From assembly GCA_907163375.1 (NCBI GenBank), contig CAJQUW010003058.1:1-64000 (forward strand): DNA of 64,000 nucleotides, read 5' to 3'. Below are positions 21,620-33,346 of this stretch, piece after piece. The notes under the pieces were generated by a model, which saw only the letters and a list, made by a program, of their open reading frames with translations, was not told the DNA's origin and made no database searches. Source of the DNA: Prostheceraeus crozeri. Lineage: Eukaryota > Platyhelminthes > Polycladida > Euryleptidae. Both the position numbers and the translations under genes were made by a program. Each line of letters starts with the position of its first letter. Within the stretch, counting starts at the first letter, position 1.

Positions 21620-24284
21620 TGAAAAGAGCAATTTTTCTCATTCGTAAATATTCGGACACTGTCAAACACAATTATTCTATTTGCCCGAATACATAGGAAT
21701 TTTACGCTAAATGCCTGTCCTGTCCTGAAAGGCCTGTAACAATGAAGAAATATGATTTTTATGAGTGAACAGTCAAATAGAAGAAAGCCTAAAAACTGAT
21801 TCTCTCTTTGTTCAAGCTTGTGGACAATAGCTGTTTGCTGATCAAGTATAATTCAAAAGAGAAGAATAACATTATAGAAATCTGTCATAGCTGCAAATTC
21901 TTGCTGTAAGGTGGCATATTATAAATTATTTTGATTTTTATTTGATCTTATGTTTATTGAGAAATGAGAGTAGCTATGAATCTTTACAACAGAATTAGAT
22001 TGCTCAAGCGTGTCATACACAGCCTTCTAAACAAAAAGGCTCTAGGCGTTTCCAGACAAGCAGAAGAAGAGACGACTTGTCTAATTCTGTGATCTTGAGA
22101 AAGTGCATTTCTTAGGTACCTGTACCCAACCTAACCATTGTCAACCACTGGAAGTAAACCATCCCTCAGGCACTGCTGACAATGCATGTCCACGACGCAA
22201 GCTGATTTCAAAGTGCATGTCTGTTGTATTCCTTTAATTCTATGGTGTTGAATTTCTATGCATGTAAGGCTTCACAAAACATCTGGAAGACAACATTCTG
22301 TACACCTTGCCTGTAATCAAGACAGAATCTCGTCTTCAGTGTGCATGTTCTTTGTAGTCGTACAATAAATAACATATAGTGTCGGATTTCTAAGGAGAAA
22401 GTTTTTCGATTACTCCATATTTGAGAATCAACTTCACCTAGTCGAGTCAGGACAATTTTATCGATGCAATAAATCCTTTCAACCATGAAAGTCTGCCTTA
22501 TTTCGATTTTTCTCACTATTGACAAACAACGAAATCTCAAGAGTTTACGAATAGTCGATTCACACACAAATAGACGGAAAACATATTTGATCAACTTCAA
22601 AAACTATTGCTTATCTTCGATCAGTTGCAGTCTCAGATGTCGCAAAAAGTCGGGAAAGAAACTGTTTCCATTAAGAATCGGATGAAGAAGTCTCACTGCA
22701 TATGGTTTTCTTGAAATATCAGTGACATGTGGTCATAAAGTTGTTATGAGAAAATTCACTTGAGGCATTCACTTATTGGAAAAATTTGAGTGTATTGACA
22801 AACTTGCTTTATTTGTGACGACTGTAGTATATCTTCGGATGTTGGCAGAGCTTAGGCAAGCCTTCTGCTGTTATATCAGAATTCTCGTAAATATAACTTA
22901 AATGACAATTTTTCAGCTTTTTAGCTATCAGTTATACTATCAAAGCCATCAAACTGCTGACTATCTGCTCTTTATATATCTTGTATTCCCTCTAATAGGT
23001 CACTAAAGTAAAGAATAAATCCAATTTTGAAGTTGGGGAGAGCTAGGAGTTTTACCTATCATTATCACTTTCGTTTTTGGTACACAAACATTTTTGACTA
23101 TCCGGCAATCATTTAGTAAGAGATTAACAATCATTTAAATACTTTTTGCTAATTATACAGTTGTTTTGTGTTCATTAATCACATATTTATCTTATACCCA
23201 TTAACTAAAACAGAAAAAATGATATTTTTGAAGAATCCCAACTTTCCCACCACAAAGTTGAAAACGTCTACCAGAGCTTTTGTCAGAGCCAGCAATAGTA
23301 ATTGCTGGACCTGGGAAGCTTCGATGTTCGATTCAATTCGCGAATCGGCTTCAATTGCGATTCGATAAAAATTCTAATCGGCCCAAAATATTTCAACTGA
23401 TTTCTTTTGATTTATAGCTTCTTCCCACTCCTTACTGCTTGAAAGTGACATTTCAAAATGATCGTCGGTTGCTACGCAAGAGATAGTCGAGTCAAATCTG
23501 CTGTATTACTTGCTGCGTCTTTAATAATTACTCCATGCGTTGCATGTTGCTCAGATCAAGGCTTCGGACTCGGTCGATCTTTCTGATCGAGTCTGGCATA
23601 CTTCACAATTTTAATCAGAGTTGTAAATGGCCCATCAGCAGACTCGCAAGCTTGTATCTTACAGGGCTGCAAGACATACTTTCAGACTGTCTTTCGCCAG
23701 GACTCTTAAGCCTTTTACACGTAGTTTACTAAAACAGGGAATTATGCTACACATCCTTATACAAACTCTTTCTAAAGTAAGCCATGACGTAGGGAAGCAA
23801 AACTCAAATAGGACATGTAATAAATAAGAAAGGATTGCTTTATGCATGAGTGTACCATCCGATCCTTTGACAGTGCTCCTCAGACTTCTTTTAATGAGGT
23901 CCATCAAATCACTTTTTTTAATGAGGCTCCTGTAACGTTTGAACCACCTGAGTACATGTCATCTTTTGAGGTAGGCTTACAGAAGCATCAGGACAAGGGG
24001 AACATTTCATCTCGACTACATAAGACCAAATCTCAGCCAGAAAAAAAATCTAGTCAGCGCATCAGACATCGATCATCGCTTAGAAAAGTGAAATTTGTTG
24101 ATTTTTAGTGATGGAATAATTTGACTAGACTTTCTTTCCTGTTGAGATTTGGTCTATGGTTGATAGAGACGAAATGTTCCTCTTTTCCTGAATCATCTGC
24201 ATCTCACAGATAACGTCTATCACAAAGGTTAAACGAGTTAAGAGCAAAACACGGTTTAAGCTAAAGGAGGTGAAAACGATGATA
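21620..24284. other. No gene seen
   Basis: 2.7 kb of AT-rich DNA. Open stretches at 22256-22600 (minus), 23627-23827 and 23842-24108 (plus) show no motif. Confidence 0.6.
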
Positions 24285-24817
24285 GGAAAGATCTAAATCA
24301 TGTTATAAGCAACAATTCATTTCAAAAGCTGAAGTACATGATAACAATTAAATAAGGTACACATAGTAACTAGACTCAAATTAATTTACATTTGAAAAAA
24401 GCACCATCATGGTTAACTTGCTTATTCAAAGTGGGGTTGAGTTTTTTTATGTACATGGCTTCCAAAATATTTAGGTCATAAGTGTTGGGAGCTTGAGATA
24501 GAATTTTGAAATTGTCAACTTTACAGCTGCAACTGCAATTTGCAATTCTGACCATAGGTTAAATTGCAGTTGCAGCTGTAAAGTTGACAATTTCAAAATT
24601 CTATCTCAAGCTCCCAACACTTATGACCTAAATATTTTGGAAGCCATGTACATAAAAAAACTCAACCCCACTTTGAATAAGCAAGTTAACCATGATGGTG
24701 CTTTTTTCAAATGTAAATTAATTTGAGTCTAGTTACTATGTGTACCTTATTTAATTGTTATCATGTACTTCAGCTTTTGAAATGAATTGTTGCTTATAAC
24801 ATGATTTAGATCTTTCC
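24285..24817. repeat. Perfect 2 x 257-bp palindrome
   Basis: Left arm 24285-24541 and right arm 24561-24817 are exact reverse complements as far as I can read them, around a 19-bp centre (24542-24560). Termini are GGAAAGATCT / AGATCTTTCC. A direct repeat, AAAACACGGTTTA, lies on both sides: 24247-24259 on the left, 25 bp from the arm, and 24819-24831 on the right, next to the arm. No ORF. It is a foldback element or a recently formed inverted duplication. Confidence 0.9.
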
Positions 24818-24831
24818 CAAAACACGGTTTA

Positions 24832-26382
24832 TAGTCGATTTGTAGTCTTTAATTTATACATTTTCCCACAGGCCACGGGTAACTCTAGATCTCCTTACTT
24901 CACTTATTTCCCATTTGCAGGTTCAAGACTACAACAATTAGTCATACATCAAAGTGCTCAAAGTCTCATGCATTCCTTTACAGGTATGAGTTTGAGTGAG
25001 CATTTACGTAGAAGTTTTGAATTCGTCATGAACAATTTAGGTAGCTTTTATGGATAGCGATAACATGGGAAGTTGCAGACATGAGTGGATTGTTGCTAAA
25101 ATTCTATTATTGTTTTTTGATCAGAAAATTGCGATGAAATCGTAGATTCTAGTGAGTAATTTTTCATGAAAATTTGTGCCATCACAAGCTCGGGATTTAA
25201 GGACAGGACGATTGACAGAGGTTGCATTTCCACTCCCGCCTGAGATTAGAAGAATCTTTTTTGCAGACATGAGGTCATGTACCTAGTCCATCCTATCATC
25301 AATCTACGTACGGGTAATTTGGCAAGGAAAGGCCAATCTAGCGTCAATATTCATCCGAAATAGGTTGCAGTTGCAAAGAGTAGTAGCTTTTGATTTTCTC
25401 AGGAAAATAGACACTTTAATTCCCGAGTGCCAAGGTGTCACTGCATCTTTCAATAGCCATGTAAATTGCATGGCTACTAATTGTTTATTTAATTTCATTG
25501 TTGTTAAATGATTACTAGGTCATTTAAGAGGCCTATTTTCTATAGCTGGCTGCGCAAATCGTATGCATAGAAATAAGCTCAAGTCGATTTATTTAAGTTT
25601 TCTATGATCTAAGGCATCTTCTTGGCTTAAACTTATTTTCTATATCTCCTACATTTGTTGGAATTGTTTTTTCTATAATCCGATTCGACTCAAAATTTGC
25701 CGATTCGTAGGTCCACAAATCTGAAAAATTGTTATAGCTCATCAAGAGACGATTCACGTATTTAAATATTTACGTGGAACATCGGCAAGCCAATCAATTA
25801 GCTCTGCGGAAACATCAATAATCGTCTTGATAGTTGGCTAGTAGGCATTGTTATACTGCAAAATTGTGATTCGGTATCGGGGAATTGGCACTGGACTGCT
25901 GTTTTGGACGGATGTGTGGTAATTGAAACAATGAGAGGAGAACAATATTCGAAATAAGACCATAGAGGAGACGCGACAATAAGTCAGATGAGATCATCAA
26001 GAATTATTACGTGGCTAGCATGTACATGTACAGTTCATCATAGCATTTCAATTCATTTTGATGCTTTGCTTCATCTGAAGAAGTTCTGAAATGTTATGCA
26101 CACTATCATTAGACATCTCCAGGATTATGCAAAACAAATAATTAAATTTCATAATCATTTTGGTGCTTTAGAAGTCAAATACAAAATATCGCAAACAATT
26201 TCAAAGATGAAAATACTTCGTTGACCGGTATAGAGCACGAACCTTCACCACTACTTTGATGTTCGCATGGGCTTACAATCTTCTCAATTTACTGGTGAAA
26301 AATATTTCTTCGTTAGCAATTATAGAACTTCAAAACTGCGAGTATGCATCAAGTCATGAAAAAAGATAAGCACTCCGAACAA
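24832..26382. other. No gene seen
   Basis: AT-rich, no coding signal or repeat recognised. Confidence 0.6.
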
Positions 26383-26857
26383 CACTAGGTGACATTGCCA
26401 CGCGTAATTCACGCGTAATTACGGAACACCCCAAGCATCCGTGGTTAAGAGCAGTTTACACTTCCGCGCGCGTACATACGCGCTGCACTAAGAGTCAGAA
26501 ATCACGTGATCTGATGCTGTCAAAACATTGGGAATGTTTATGAATACGCGCGGGCGAGTGTTTATGGTTTACTCGTCGTCTACGGTTGTCCGCGTTGCCG
26601 CTTAGACCACGGATGAACCGCTAAGCATGTTCTGTCTTCCCTGAGCATGAAATTGAGGTCCTATCACATGGTTTAGCCTCTGATACATGCAGACACATGA
26701 ATCGCAAAGTCTATATAACAGGACTGTCAACTGTACTAACTTATATAACAGATGTTGCAGGAATGTCCCGCATAGCCACGGATGTTTAGTGTCATGTGTA
26801 ATTACGCGTAGTTTACGCGTGAATTACGCGTAATTGAGCGTGGCATGTCACCTATTG
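26383..26857. mobile_element. CACTAGGTGACAT MITE (copy 4, complete)
   Basis: 475 bp, in opposite orientation to copy 3 at 19348 and nearly identical to it. Left end CACTAGGTGACATTGCCACG; right end GTGGCATGTCACCTATTG with one terminal change, followed by TA. The left flank reads AA in place of TA. The subterminal ACGCGT repeats are retained. Confidence 0.88.
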
Positions 26858-28610
26858 TAATGTCGATATTGAATTAGCATCGATTACAAAAGGAATTCTT
26901 TTTATACCTGACTGGATAGTCTAATAATATTAATAATAATGAGGTGTTTATTGATCAAGATTAAAAATCACAACATATTCGCGTTTATAAGAGTAATAGT
27001 GACTGAAAACTATCTCCAAACAGAAACGCAAGATCAGAATTAGATACATGGTCTAAGAATTGAAATTCACATATCTGTACCACCTTCATTGAACCACAAA
27101 GTTGATGTTAAGCGCATACTTATGGCCTTGTCTATGAGCCAGTGATTCTATAATACGGCATATCAAAATTATTTTTTAGCAGCTTTTTCAACAATAAGCT
27201 GCAGCTTATGGCCTTGTCATCAATTTTATTCATTTTGCCAGTAATTCTGTATGAGCAAAAGCTCGATAAACTGAAGTATCAATTGAATTTTGCCTAAATT
27301 GTGTGGTTATTATTCATGAGCTTTCCTTGTAATTCGATGTTATCTTAGCTTTCATAAGTTGCTTACCTAACTGCAACCTTTCTTATGACGTTTTTGCCTA
27401 TCTTTTATGTACAGTGCTGCCTGCAGCATGCTGAGAACATCCTTTATGGGTGGGACTGTGAATTCAGAGGCACATGTCTTTTCTTTGAAACATAAGAATG
27501 TTATTGACAAAAAAATGGAAAATTTATAAACAAAGTTTTGCAATCCGTCCCTCTGTATTATGCAAACCCATTTATAAGAAGGTTTTATAGTTCAATTAAG
27601 CCGTCTATCTTGTATTTCTGCAGGCAAAAACACACGCGCTTCATATTGATAAAAGTTCATATTCTAGTATGCGAAGATTATATTCATACGTCAAGAATTT
27701 GATTATTTTCTGAAAATGACAGTAGGCTGACTGCATAAGGGAGTTTCATGTTTTGTCCTCTGTGCGTTCTATCTGAGAGACATGACATTGTTAGGCAGTA
27801 TTCTATGCTATTATTTTGCTTTTCTCAAATAGAAAGTTCAAACCGTTCCCGAAGAGAACAATTAATCTGTCATTCTTTAGTACGAATTATTAGACAGTGC
27901 ACGCTTTTATCATTTGCGTCCATTGCGGAAAATCATTGAGTTAACAAAATCACAAATTAATCAACAGCGAGATAACTCTGCAGAAATGACAAAGGAAATG
28001 AAAGAACAGTGGTCAACAAAGATATCTATAGGGGTTTTACACTTTCAGAAAAGAATTCTAGACATAAAACTTGCTAAGCGTTGTTTATTTCAGCCCTGAA
28101 CAGAGTTTCCAACTCATTTCCTTAGGATGCGCTGGCTTGCTGAACCCATCTGAACTCAGTGGTGTTATTAGCACTATCTAAAAGTCGTTGCCTGCAAAAG
28201 CGAGTGAGAGATTTCTTCAACCAAAACCGGGACGCCTAGCAAAGAAGAAGGGATGGCCTGTATGACACTTCCTGTTATCTACATACTACATTACAAAAAG
28301 AAAAAAGTTTAGAATTTCAGTTGGGCTGCTCTTCTGCGGCAACAGCGTCGCAAGCAAAGACAGTGGATGATAAATTGCAGTGGAATGTTGCATCGTATTA
28401 GTCACAAACCCATATTATGGTTATCATGAAATCTGTGTATAAGTAATAAGTACTATATAAGTAATATTGTGAACATTTTGCGCAATGAGACATTTGGCAA
28501 CATGTCTAATTTGACGCATTCATTTTGATTAGCAGCTCCTGTAATATTTCTACACGGTCAACCTATTAATTCTAGATTTTAGAATTCCAATTTAAGAATA
28601 AATTTCAATT
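26858..28610. other. No gene seen
   Basis: Near 26920-26960 the minus strand reads AATAAACACCTC followed by ATT repeats. This resembles a LINE/SINE 3' end, but no coding part is visible beside it. Two small frames (27748-27939, 27914-28099) are unassigned. Confidence 0.5.
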
Positions 28611-29670
28611 TTGAAAACACCCTTCACTTTTGAGACTTTGTAGAGGAACAGCAAAACCAAGTACGAACATTTCATTTTTCACCGATATATTTCGCCAGCT
28701 CTTTTCAAGGTGTACACTGGAGTGACATTAGTTGGACATGGACACAAAATTCGTCGTTTGATGAGCGTTTACAACTATTGATTAACGGAAAAGAGACACA
28801 ATTTGCAGACACAGAATGAAAGAAGTCATCAATGAAGGCATGAAAGCTATGACAAATGATACTATTCATAAACGACAGCGGGTACAAAATAAATAAGCTC
28901 TAAAATAAAGCATAGGACAATACTGTTTACACTAAAAGAACAAAATTAGCAAAATTAAAGACGAGAGAATTATGCAGTAGAAATGAAATTCCATCAAAAG
29001 AATGAAATAATAAATTAAATGTCTGTAAATGGAAAAAGTGGGAACGAAAAATAATTACCAAGGAAGGATTAGGTTAAAGACAGTCTCCTTCTGTACACAC
29101 AAGTCTGGTTGAGAACTCTTTATAAGGAGAGCCTCGAGAACTCCTAGGTGAGCCTTGTTCCGACACCTGCGTATAATCGCAAAACATGACTTCGCCGGTA
29201 TACTCGGTGTGCAGGTGAGAAGATGTCGAGTAATGCTACTGCTCACTTTCCTGGTGTGACGTCGTCCACCCTCAATCCACCGTGGAACATGCTCCGCAAT
29301 TCTTTGGGCAAGTCTGCGCTCCGTTCTGCCGATATACCTGCTTCCACAAGTACATTTATATTCGTAAATGACGCTTGATTCGGCTTCCGGAGGCAAAGAG
29401 TCCTTCAACTGAGGACGCCAAAGACGCTGCGTAACTGGAACTACTCGTAAGTCCACGACCGGATACACACCTGACACCTCCTTCTTGAGCTTCATCCTCA
29501 TCCAATTAAAACTCTGGTCACCCTTGAATGGAATTCTAATTGATATCAATTTCTTCCTTGGTCCGAACTCACGGCACTCCTCCGATACCGAGCTGAATTT
29601 GTCGATCAGCTTTTGCGGATAACCGTTGCATATGAGAGTGCGGCGAATAAACACACATTCACGAGGCAGC
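28611..29670 (-). mobile_element. Inverted partial Penelope-like copy (left arm)
   Basis: Reverse-complement copy of about 1.04 kb of the element on its right. It corresponds to 31559-32594: the end of the ORF, the 3' untranslated part, and the junction into the start of a further unit. It runs as far as GGGTGTTTTCAA and then diverges. It abuts the full copy at GAGGCAGC|TTGTCACTCC (about 29670). PLE insertions often carry such inverted, 5'-truncated partners. The near-identity of the arms implies they arose together and recently. Confidence 0.85.
29055..29654 (-). pseudogene. Penelope-like ORF, C-terminal 199 codons (inverted copy)
   Basis: Minus-strand frame identical at protein level to the last 198 residues of the 816-residue ORF, including the whole GIY-YIG domain (YKCTCGSRYIGRT, then R-x3-EH). 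It lacks the reverse transcriptase. The first methionine is just the first one in the truncated copy; there is no evidence for expression from it. Confidence 0.85.
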
Positions 29671-29723
29671 TTGTCACTCCAGTGTACACCTTGAAAAGAG
29701 CTGGCGAAATATATCGGTGAAAA

Positions 29724-32174
29724 ATGAAATGTTCGTACTTGGTTTTGCTGTTCCTCTACAAAGTCTCAAAAGTGAAGGGTGTTTTCAACATTATCAAAGC
29801 GCAATTGCCTTCAGCCAAGGTCAAGCAATTGGACAAATTGCTATCTCTTCGATTGAAAATGACTAAACTCAAGATCAAATTGGACTATTTTGAGCGTTGT
29901 CTAGTGGATGGTGTCTATGACAGATCGATTCTGAATGACATTCGTCGTGTCAATCTTCGGCCTAGTTCTTCTATTTGCAGTCAATTCTTGTCTGTGCGAA
30001 TAACTGAGATGAGAACCAACAAGTTGCACCTTCAAGAAAGGATTCAGGGGCTTTTGATTTCCGAGACTGAACTGTCTGTGTTTCGTTTTCTTCAATACAG
30101 ACATATGACTTCTAACCTCGTAAGATCGCTGAGAATGAAAGTGGAGAAAACTTTTGACTGGAAATGGTCAAAGATGCGTGAAGGTCTCTCGACTGTGAGT
30201 GATCAGAAAGTGGACATTATTCACAACTTCTCTTCATATGATCTTCAGCCAAATGAAAGTGACTCTCTATCTCTTGGACTGAGTTTTGGTGTTCCTAATA
30301 CGAAATGGTCAAGGGAAGATATTAATGCCGAATTTGAATTAGCTATGTCGCAGCTCAGTGACCTTACACCGTACAATCCCGACGCGATGCAATCTTTGAA
30401 AGGAGGTTTTGTCAATCTTGCGAATAAAGTTTATTCGACAAAACCAGAGTTTAATGCAATATCTCGCGAACAACTGGATGCTCTGAAGAGTCTTCGAATG
30501 AGAAAAGATTTGGTGATTACGAAGCCAGACAAAGGAAACGGTGTTGTTTTATTGGATAGAGCTGACTATGTTAGTAAAATGGAAGTAATCCTTGGTGACC
30601 CGTCCAAGTTCAAACTTGATGATAGCCAGATTGATGGTACCTCGAAGACCGAGGTTAAAATCACAAATCAGCTAAAGCGTTGCATGGATGATGGTGTCAT
30701 TACCAAAGAGATTTTTGAGAAAGTTAAGCCTCATGGATCTAGAATCCCTCGCCTGTACGGATTGCCGAAAATTCATAAGACTGATATTCCTTTACGTCCA
30801 ATTTTAAGCATGTCAGGTTCTGCTCAACATGCTTTGGCGAAATGGTTGGCTTCGGTTTTGAAACCAGTCTTGACAGCTGTGAGTGGCTATTCTCTGAAAG
30901 ACTCATTTACCCTAGTCGATCAGGTGCAAGATTTGAATATTAGCAACAAAGTCATGGTGTCCTATGATGTGGTGGCGCTGTTTACTAATGTTCCACTTTT
31001 GGATACCATTAACATGATTGAGGAGATCATCTTAAAGAATGGGTTGACATTGGATATTCCATTCTTAGTTCTCAAAGAGTTGCTGCTATTATCAACAAAG
31101 GATATTCAATTTCTTTTTAATGGGAAATACTATCTGCAGACCGATGGAGTAGCTATGGGGAGCCCTCTTGGTCCTGCCCTAGCGAATATTTTCCTTGGAT
31201 TTTTGGAAAATAAATTATCTGCATCAATAAAGCGACATTCATCATTTTTTGCGCGATACGTGGACGATGTTTTAATGGTCGGGAACAATCGACGCAGCAT
31301 CGAGACCATTTTTCGGAAATTAAATGATCTTCATCCAAGTTTGCAATTTACGATGGACATTGAAGAGGAGAATAGAATTTCTTTTTTGGATGTCCTGATC
31401 ACTCGCGGTGATTGCGGATCAGTGCTTCTGTCGATCTTTCGCAAGGGCACGTGGTCGGGATTATACACCCATTTCAAGAGTTGTGTGCCCTTCTCTTACA
31501 AGACCGGTCTAATCAGGACCTTGTTTTATCGAGCGAGACGCATATGTTCTCCGCAATTGCTGCCTCGTGAATGTGTGTTTATTCGCCGCACTCTCATATG
31601 CAACGGTTATCCGCAAAAGCTGATCGACAAATTCAGCTCGGTATCGGAGGAGTGCCGTGAGTTCGGACCAAGGAAGAAATTGATATCAATTAGAATTCCA
31701 TTCAAGGGTGACCAGAGTTTTAATTGGATGAGGATGAAGCTCAAGAAGGAGGTGTCAGGTGTGTATCCGGTCGTGGACTTACGAGTAGTTCCAGTTACGC
31801 AGCGTCTTTGGCGTCCTCAGTTGAAGGACTCTTTGCCTCCGGAAGCCGAATCAAGCGTCATTTACGAATATAAATGTACTTGTGGAAGCAGGTATATCGG
31901 CAGAACGGAGCGCAGACTTGCCCAAAGAATTGCGGAGCATGTTCCACGGTGGATTGAGGGTGGACGACGTCACACCAGGAAAGTGAGCAGTAGCATTACT
32001 CGACATCTTCTCACCTGCACACCGAGTATACCGGCGAAGTCATGTTTTGCGATTATACGCAGGTGTCGGAACAAGGCTCACCTAGGAGTTCTCGAGGCTC
32101 TCCTTATAAAGAGTTCTCAACCAGACTTGTGTGTACAGAAGGAGACTGTCTTTAACCTAATCCTTCCTTGGTAA
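29724..32174 (+). CDS. Penelope-like retroelement polyprotein: reverse transcriptase plus GIY-YIG endonuclease
   Basis: Uninterrupted 816-codon ORF. In PLEs this single protein nicks chromosomal DNA and copies the element RNA at the break. Domains by approximate residue: an N-terminal helical region (1-250), then RT motif KPDKGNGVVLLDRADY (265). Next is RIPRLYGLPKIHK (340), followed by palm motif A SYDVVALFTNVP (412) and motif B MGSPLGPALANIF (477). Motif C is RYVDDVLMV with both catalytic aspartates (511), then SFLDVLI (553). The C-terminal GIY-YIG nuclease reads VIYEYKCTCGSRYIGRT (710), with R-x3-EH about 20 residues on. Length and order fit canonical EN+ PLEs. The ATG at 29724 lies inside the repeated leader, so translation may start there, though an upstream leader start is not excluded. 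Apart from the inverted partner there is no neighbouring gene. Confidence 0.93.
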   Translation: MKCSYLVLLFLYKVSKVKGVFNIIKAQLPSAKVKQLDKLLSLRLKMTKLKIKLDYFERCLVDGVYDRSILNDIRRVNLRPSSSICSQFLSVRITEMRTNKLHLQERIQGLLISETELSVFRFLQYRHMTSNLVRSLRMKVEKTFDWKWSKMREGLSTVSDQKVDIIHNFSSYDLQPNESDSLSLGLSFGVPNTKWSREDINAEFELAMSQLSDLTPYNPDAMQSLKGGFVNLANKVYSTKPEFNAISREQLDALKSLRMRKDLVITKPDKGNGVVLLDRADYVSKMEVILGDPSKFKLDDSQIDGTSKTEVKITNQLKRCMDDGVITKEIFEKVKPHGSRIPRLYGLPKIHKTDIPLRPILSMSGSAQHALAKWLASVLKPVLTAVSGYSLKDSFTLVDQVQDLNISNKVMVSYDVVALFTNVPLLDTINMIEEIILKNGLTLDIPFLVLKELLLLSTKDIQFLFNGKYYLQTDGVAMGSPLGPALANIFLGFLENKLSASIKRHSSFFARYVDDVLMVGNNRRSIETIFRKLNDLHPSLQFTMDIEEENRISFLDVLITRGDCGSVLLSIFRKGTWSGLYTHFKSCVPFSYKTGLIRTLFYRARRICSPQLLPRECVFIRRTLICNGYPQKLIDKFSSVSEECREFGPRKKLISIRIPFKGDQSFNWMRMKLKKEVSGVYPVVDLRVVPVTQRLWRPQLKDSLPPEAESSVIYEYKCTCGSRYIGRTERRLAQRIAEHVPRWIEGGRRHTRKVSSSITRHLLTCTPSIPAKSCFAIIRRCRNKAHLGVLEALLIKSSQPDLCVQKETVFNLILPW

Positions 32175-32503
32175 TTATTTTTCGTTCCCACTTTTTCCAT
32201 TTACAGACATTTAATTTATTATTTCATTCTTTTGATGGAATTTCATTTCTACTGCATAATTCTCTCGTCTTTAATTTTGCTAATTTTGTTCTTTTAGTGT
32301 AAACAGTATTGTCCTATGCTTTATTTTAGAGCTTATTTATTTTGTACCCGCTGTCGTTTATGAATAGTATCATTTGTCATAGCTTTCATGCCTTCATTGA
32401 TGACTTCTTTCATTCTGTGTCTGCAAATTGTGTCTCTTTTCCGTTAATCAATAGTTGTAAACGCTCATCAAACGACGAATTTTGTGTCCATGTCCAACTA
32501 ATG

Positions 32504-32594
32504 TCACTCCAGTGTACACCTTGAAAAGAGCTGGCGAAATATATCGGTGAAAAATGAAATGTTCGTACTTGGTTTTGCTGTTCCTCTACAAAAA
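32504..32594 (+). repeat. Penelope-like pseudo-LTR fragment (right end)
   Basis: Repeats the beginning of the element (29672-29762) after its 3' untranslated region and is cut off in CTCTACAAA. The same junction exists, inverted, at 28625-28735. Confidence 0.85.
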
Positions 32595-33346
32595 ATAAAT
32601 TTCAAACCGGGCCAAGGATTTGAATCGCTGCTGAGAACTTTTGGCAACAACAACAAGCCTGGTCCCAGCCTGAATGAAATTTATTCCGAATCTAACTCTG
32701 GCTCTTACCAGAAAATACCAGTGACTGAAAGCTTCTCAATCATTGTCTCATTTTCCTTTCTAGTATTTGTTGAAAAATATTCGGTCTCATTCCATACATC
32801 AATCACCCGCAGAAAGTAATTGAAGCAAAATGGTGGCCGTCACAGTAAACAATTTTTGATCCATTGTGAAGCTGCGATGCAGTAAATAAAGTACAGTCTC
32901 ATAAACCTTTGCTGACAGTCTCCGGTTCGTTTTCAAGAGAAAGAGTGAGAGTATTTAATTGAATCGAAAGCAATGGCCTACCCCAAAAAGAAGTGGCGTA
33001 AAAATCACGCTTAGTTGACTTTGTATGATTTAGAATCACCAACAGTTTGGTTACCATTCCGAGAAAATTGAAAATCATCTTGACAGATCGTCAGCAAACC
33101 ATATGTGTAACTCTCACACCGAAATTCCTTCACTGGCATGAGACGCTGATTTGAGTTGATTTATCGACTACATTTCGCCTTTAATGACTGATTCAAATGA
33201 GTTTGGTTTATCAAATTACTTATTCAATAATTCACTCTCATGAATTAATACGTCTCACTGCATTGCGGTGAACATCTAAGCTCACTGATAATCTACAAAA
33301 GAGCCGTGAGCAGGAGGTACTTTGCATTCATAATTTGAAAATAAGA
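32595..33346. other. No gene seen
   Basis: A frame at 32547-32819 starts in the pseudo-LTR and reads into flanking DNA. It has no motif and is probably meaningless. Confidence 0.5.

Larger units (their letters stand above)
29671..32594 (+). mobile_element. Penelope-like element, apparently intact
   Basis: Full unit beginning TGTCACTCCAGTGTACACC at about 29672. About 90 bp of this beginning are repeated after the 3' untranslated part (32504-32592) and then cut off. This partial tandem repeat is the pseudo-LTR typical of PLEs. The single long ORF has no internal stop. The 3' part 32175-32503 is AT-rich and non-coding. The right boundary at CTCTACAAA (32594) runs into unrelated sequence. Confidence 0.85.

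Noticed and set aside
28705..28887. Small frame in the PLE 3' untranslated region, also at 32342-32524
   Set aside because: Present twice only because the region is duplicated in the inverted copy. No motif, and the position is 3' of the polyprotein.
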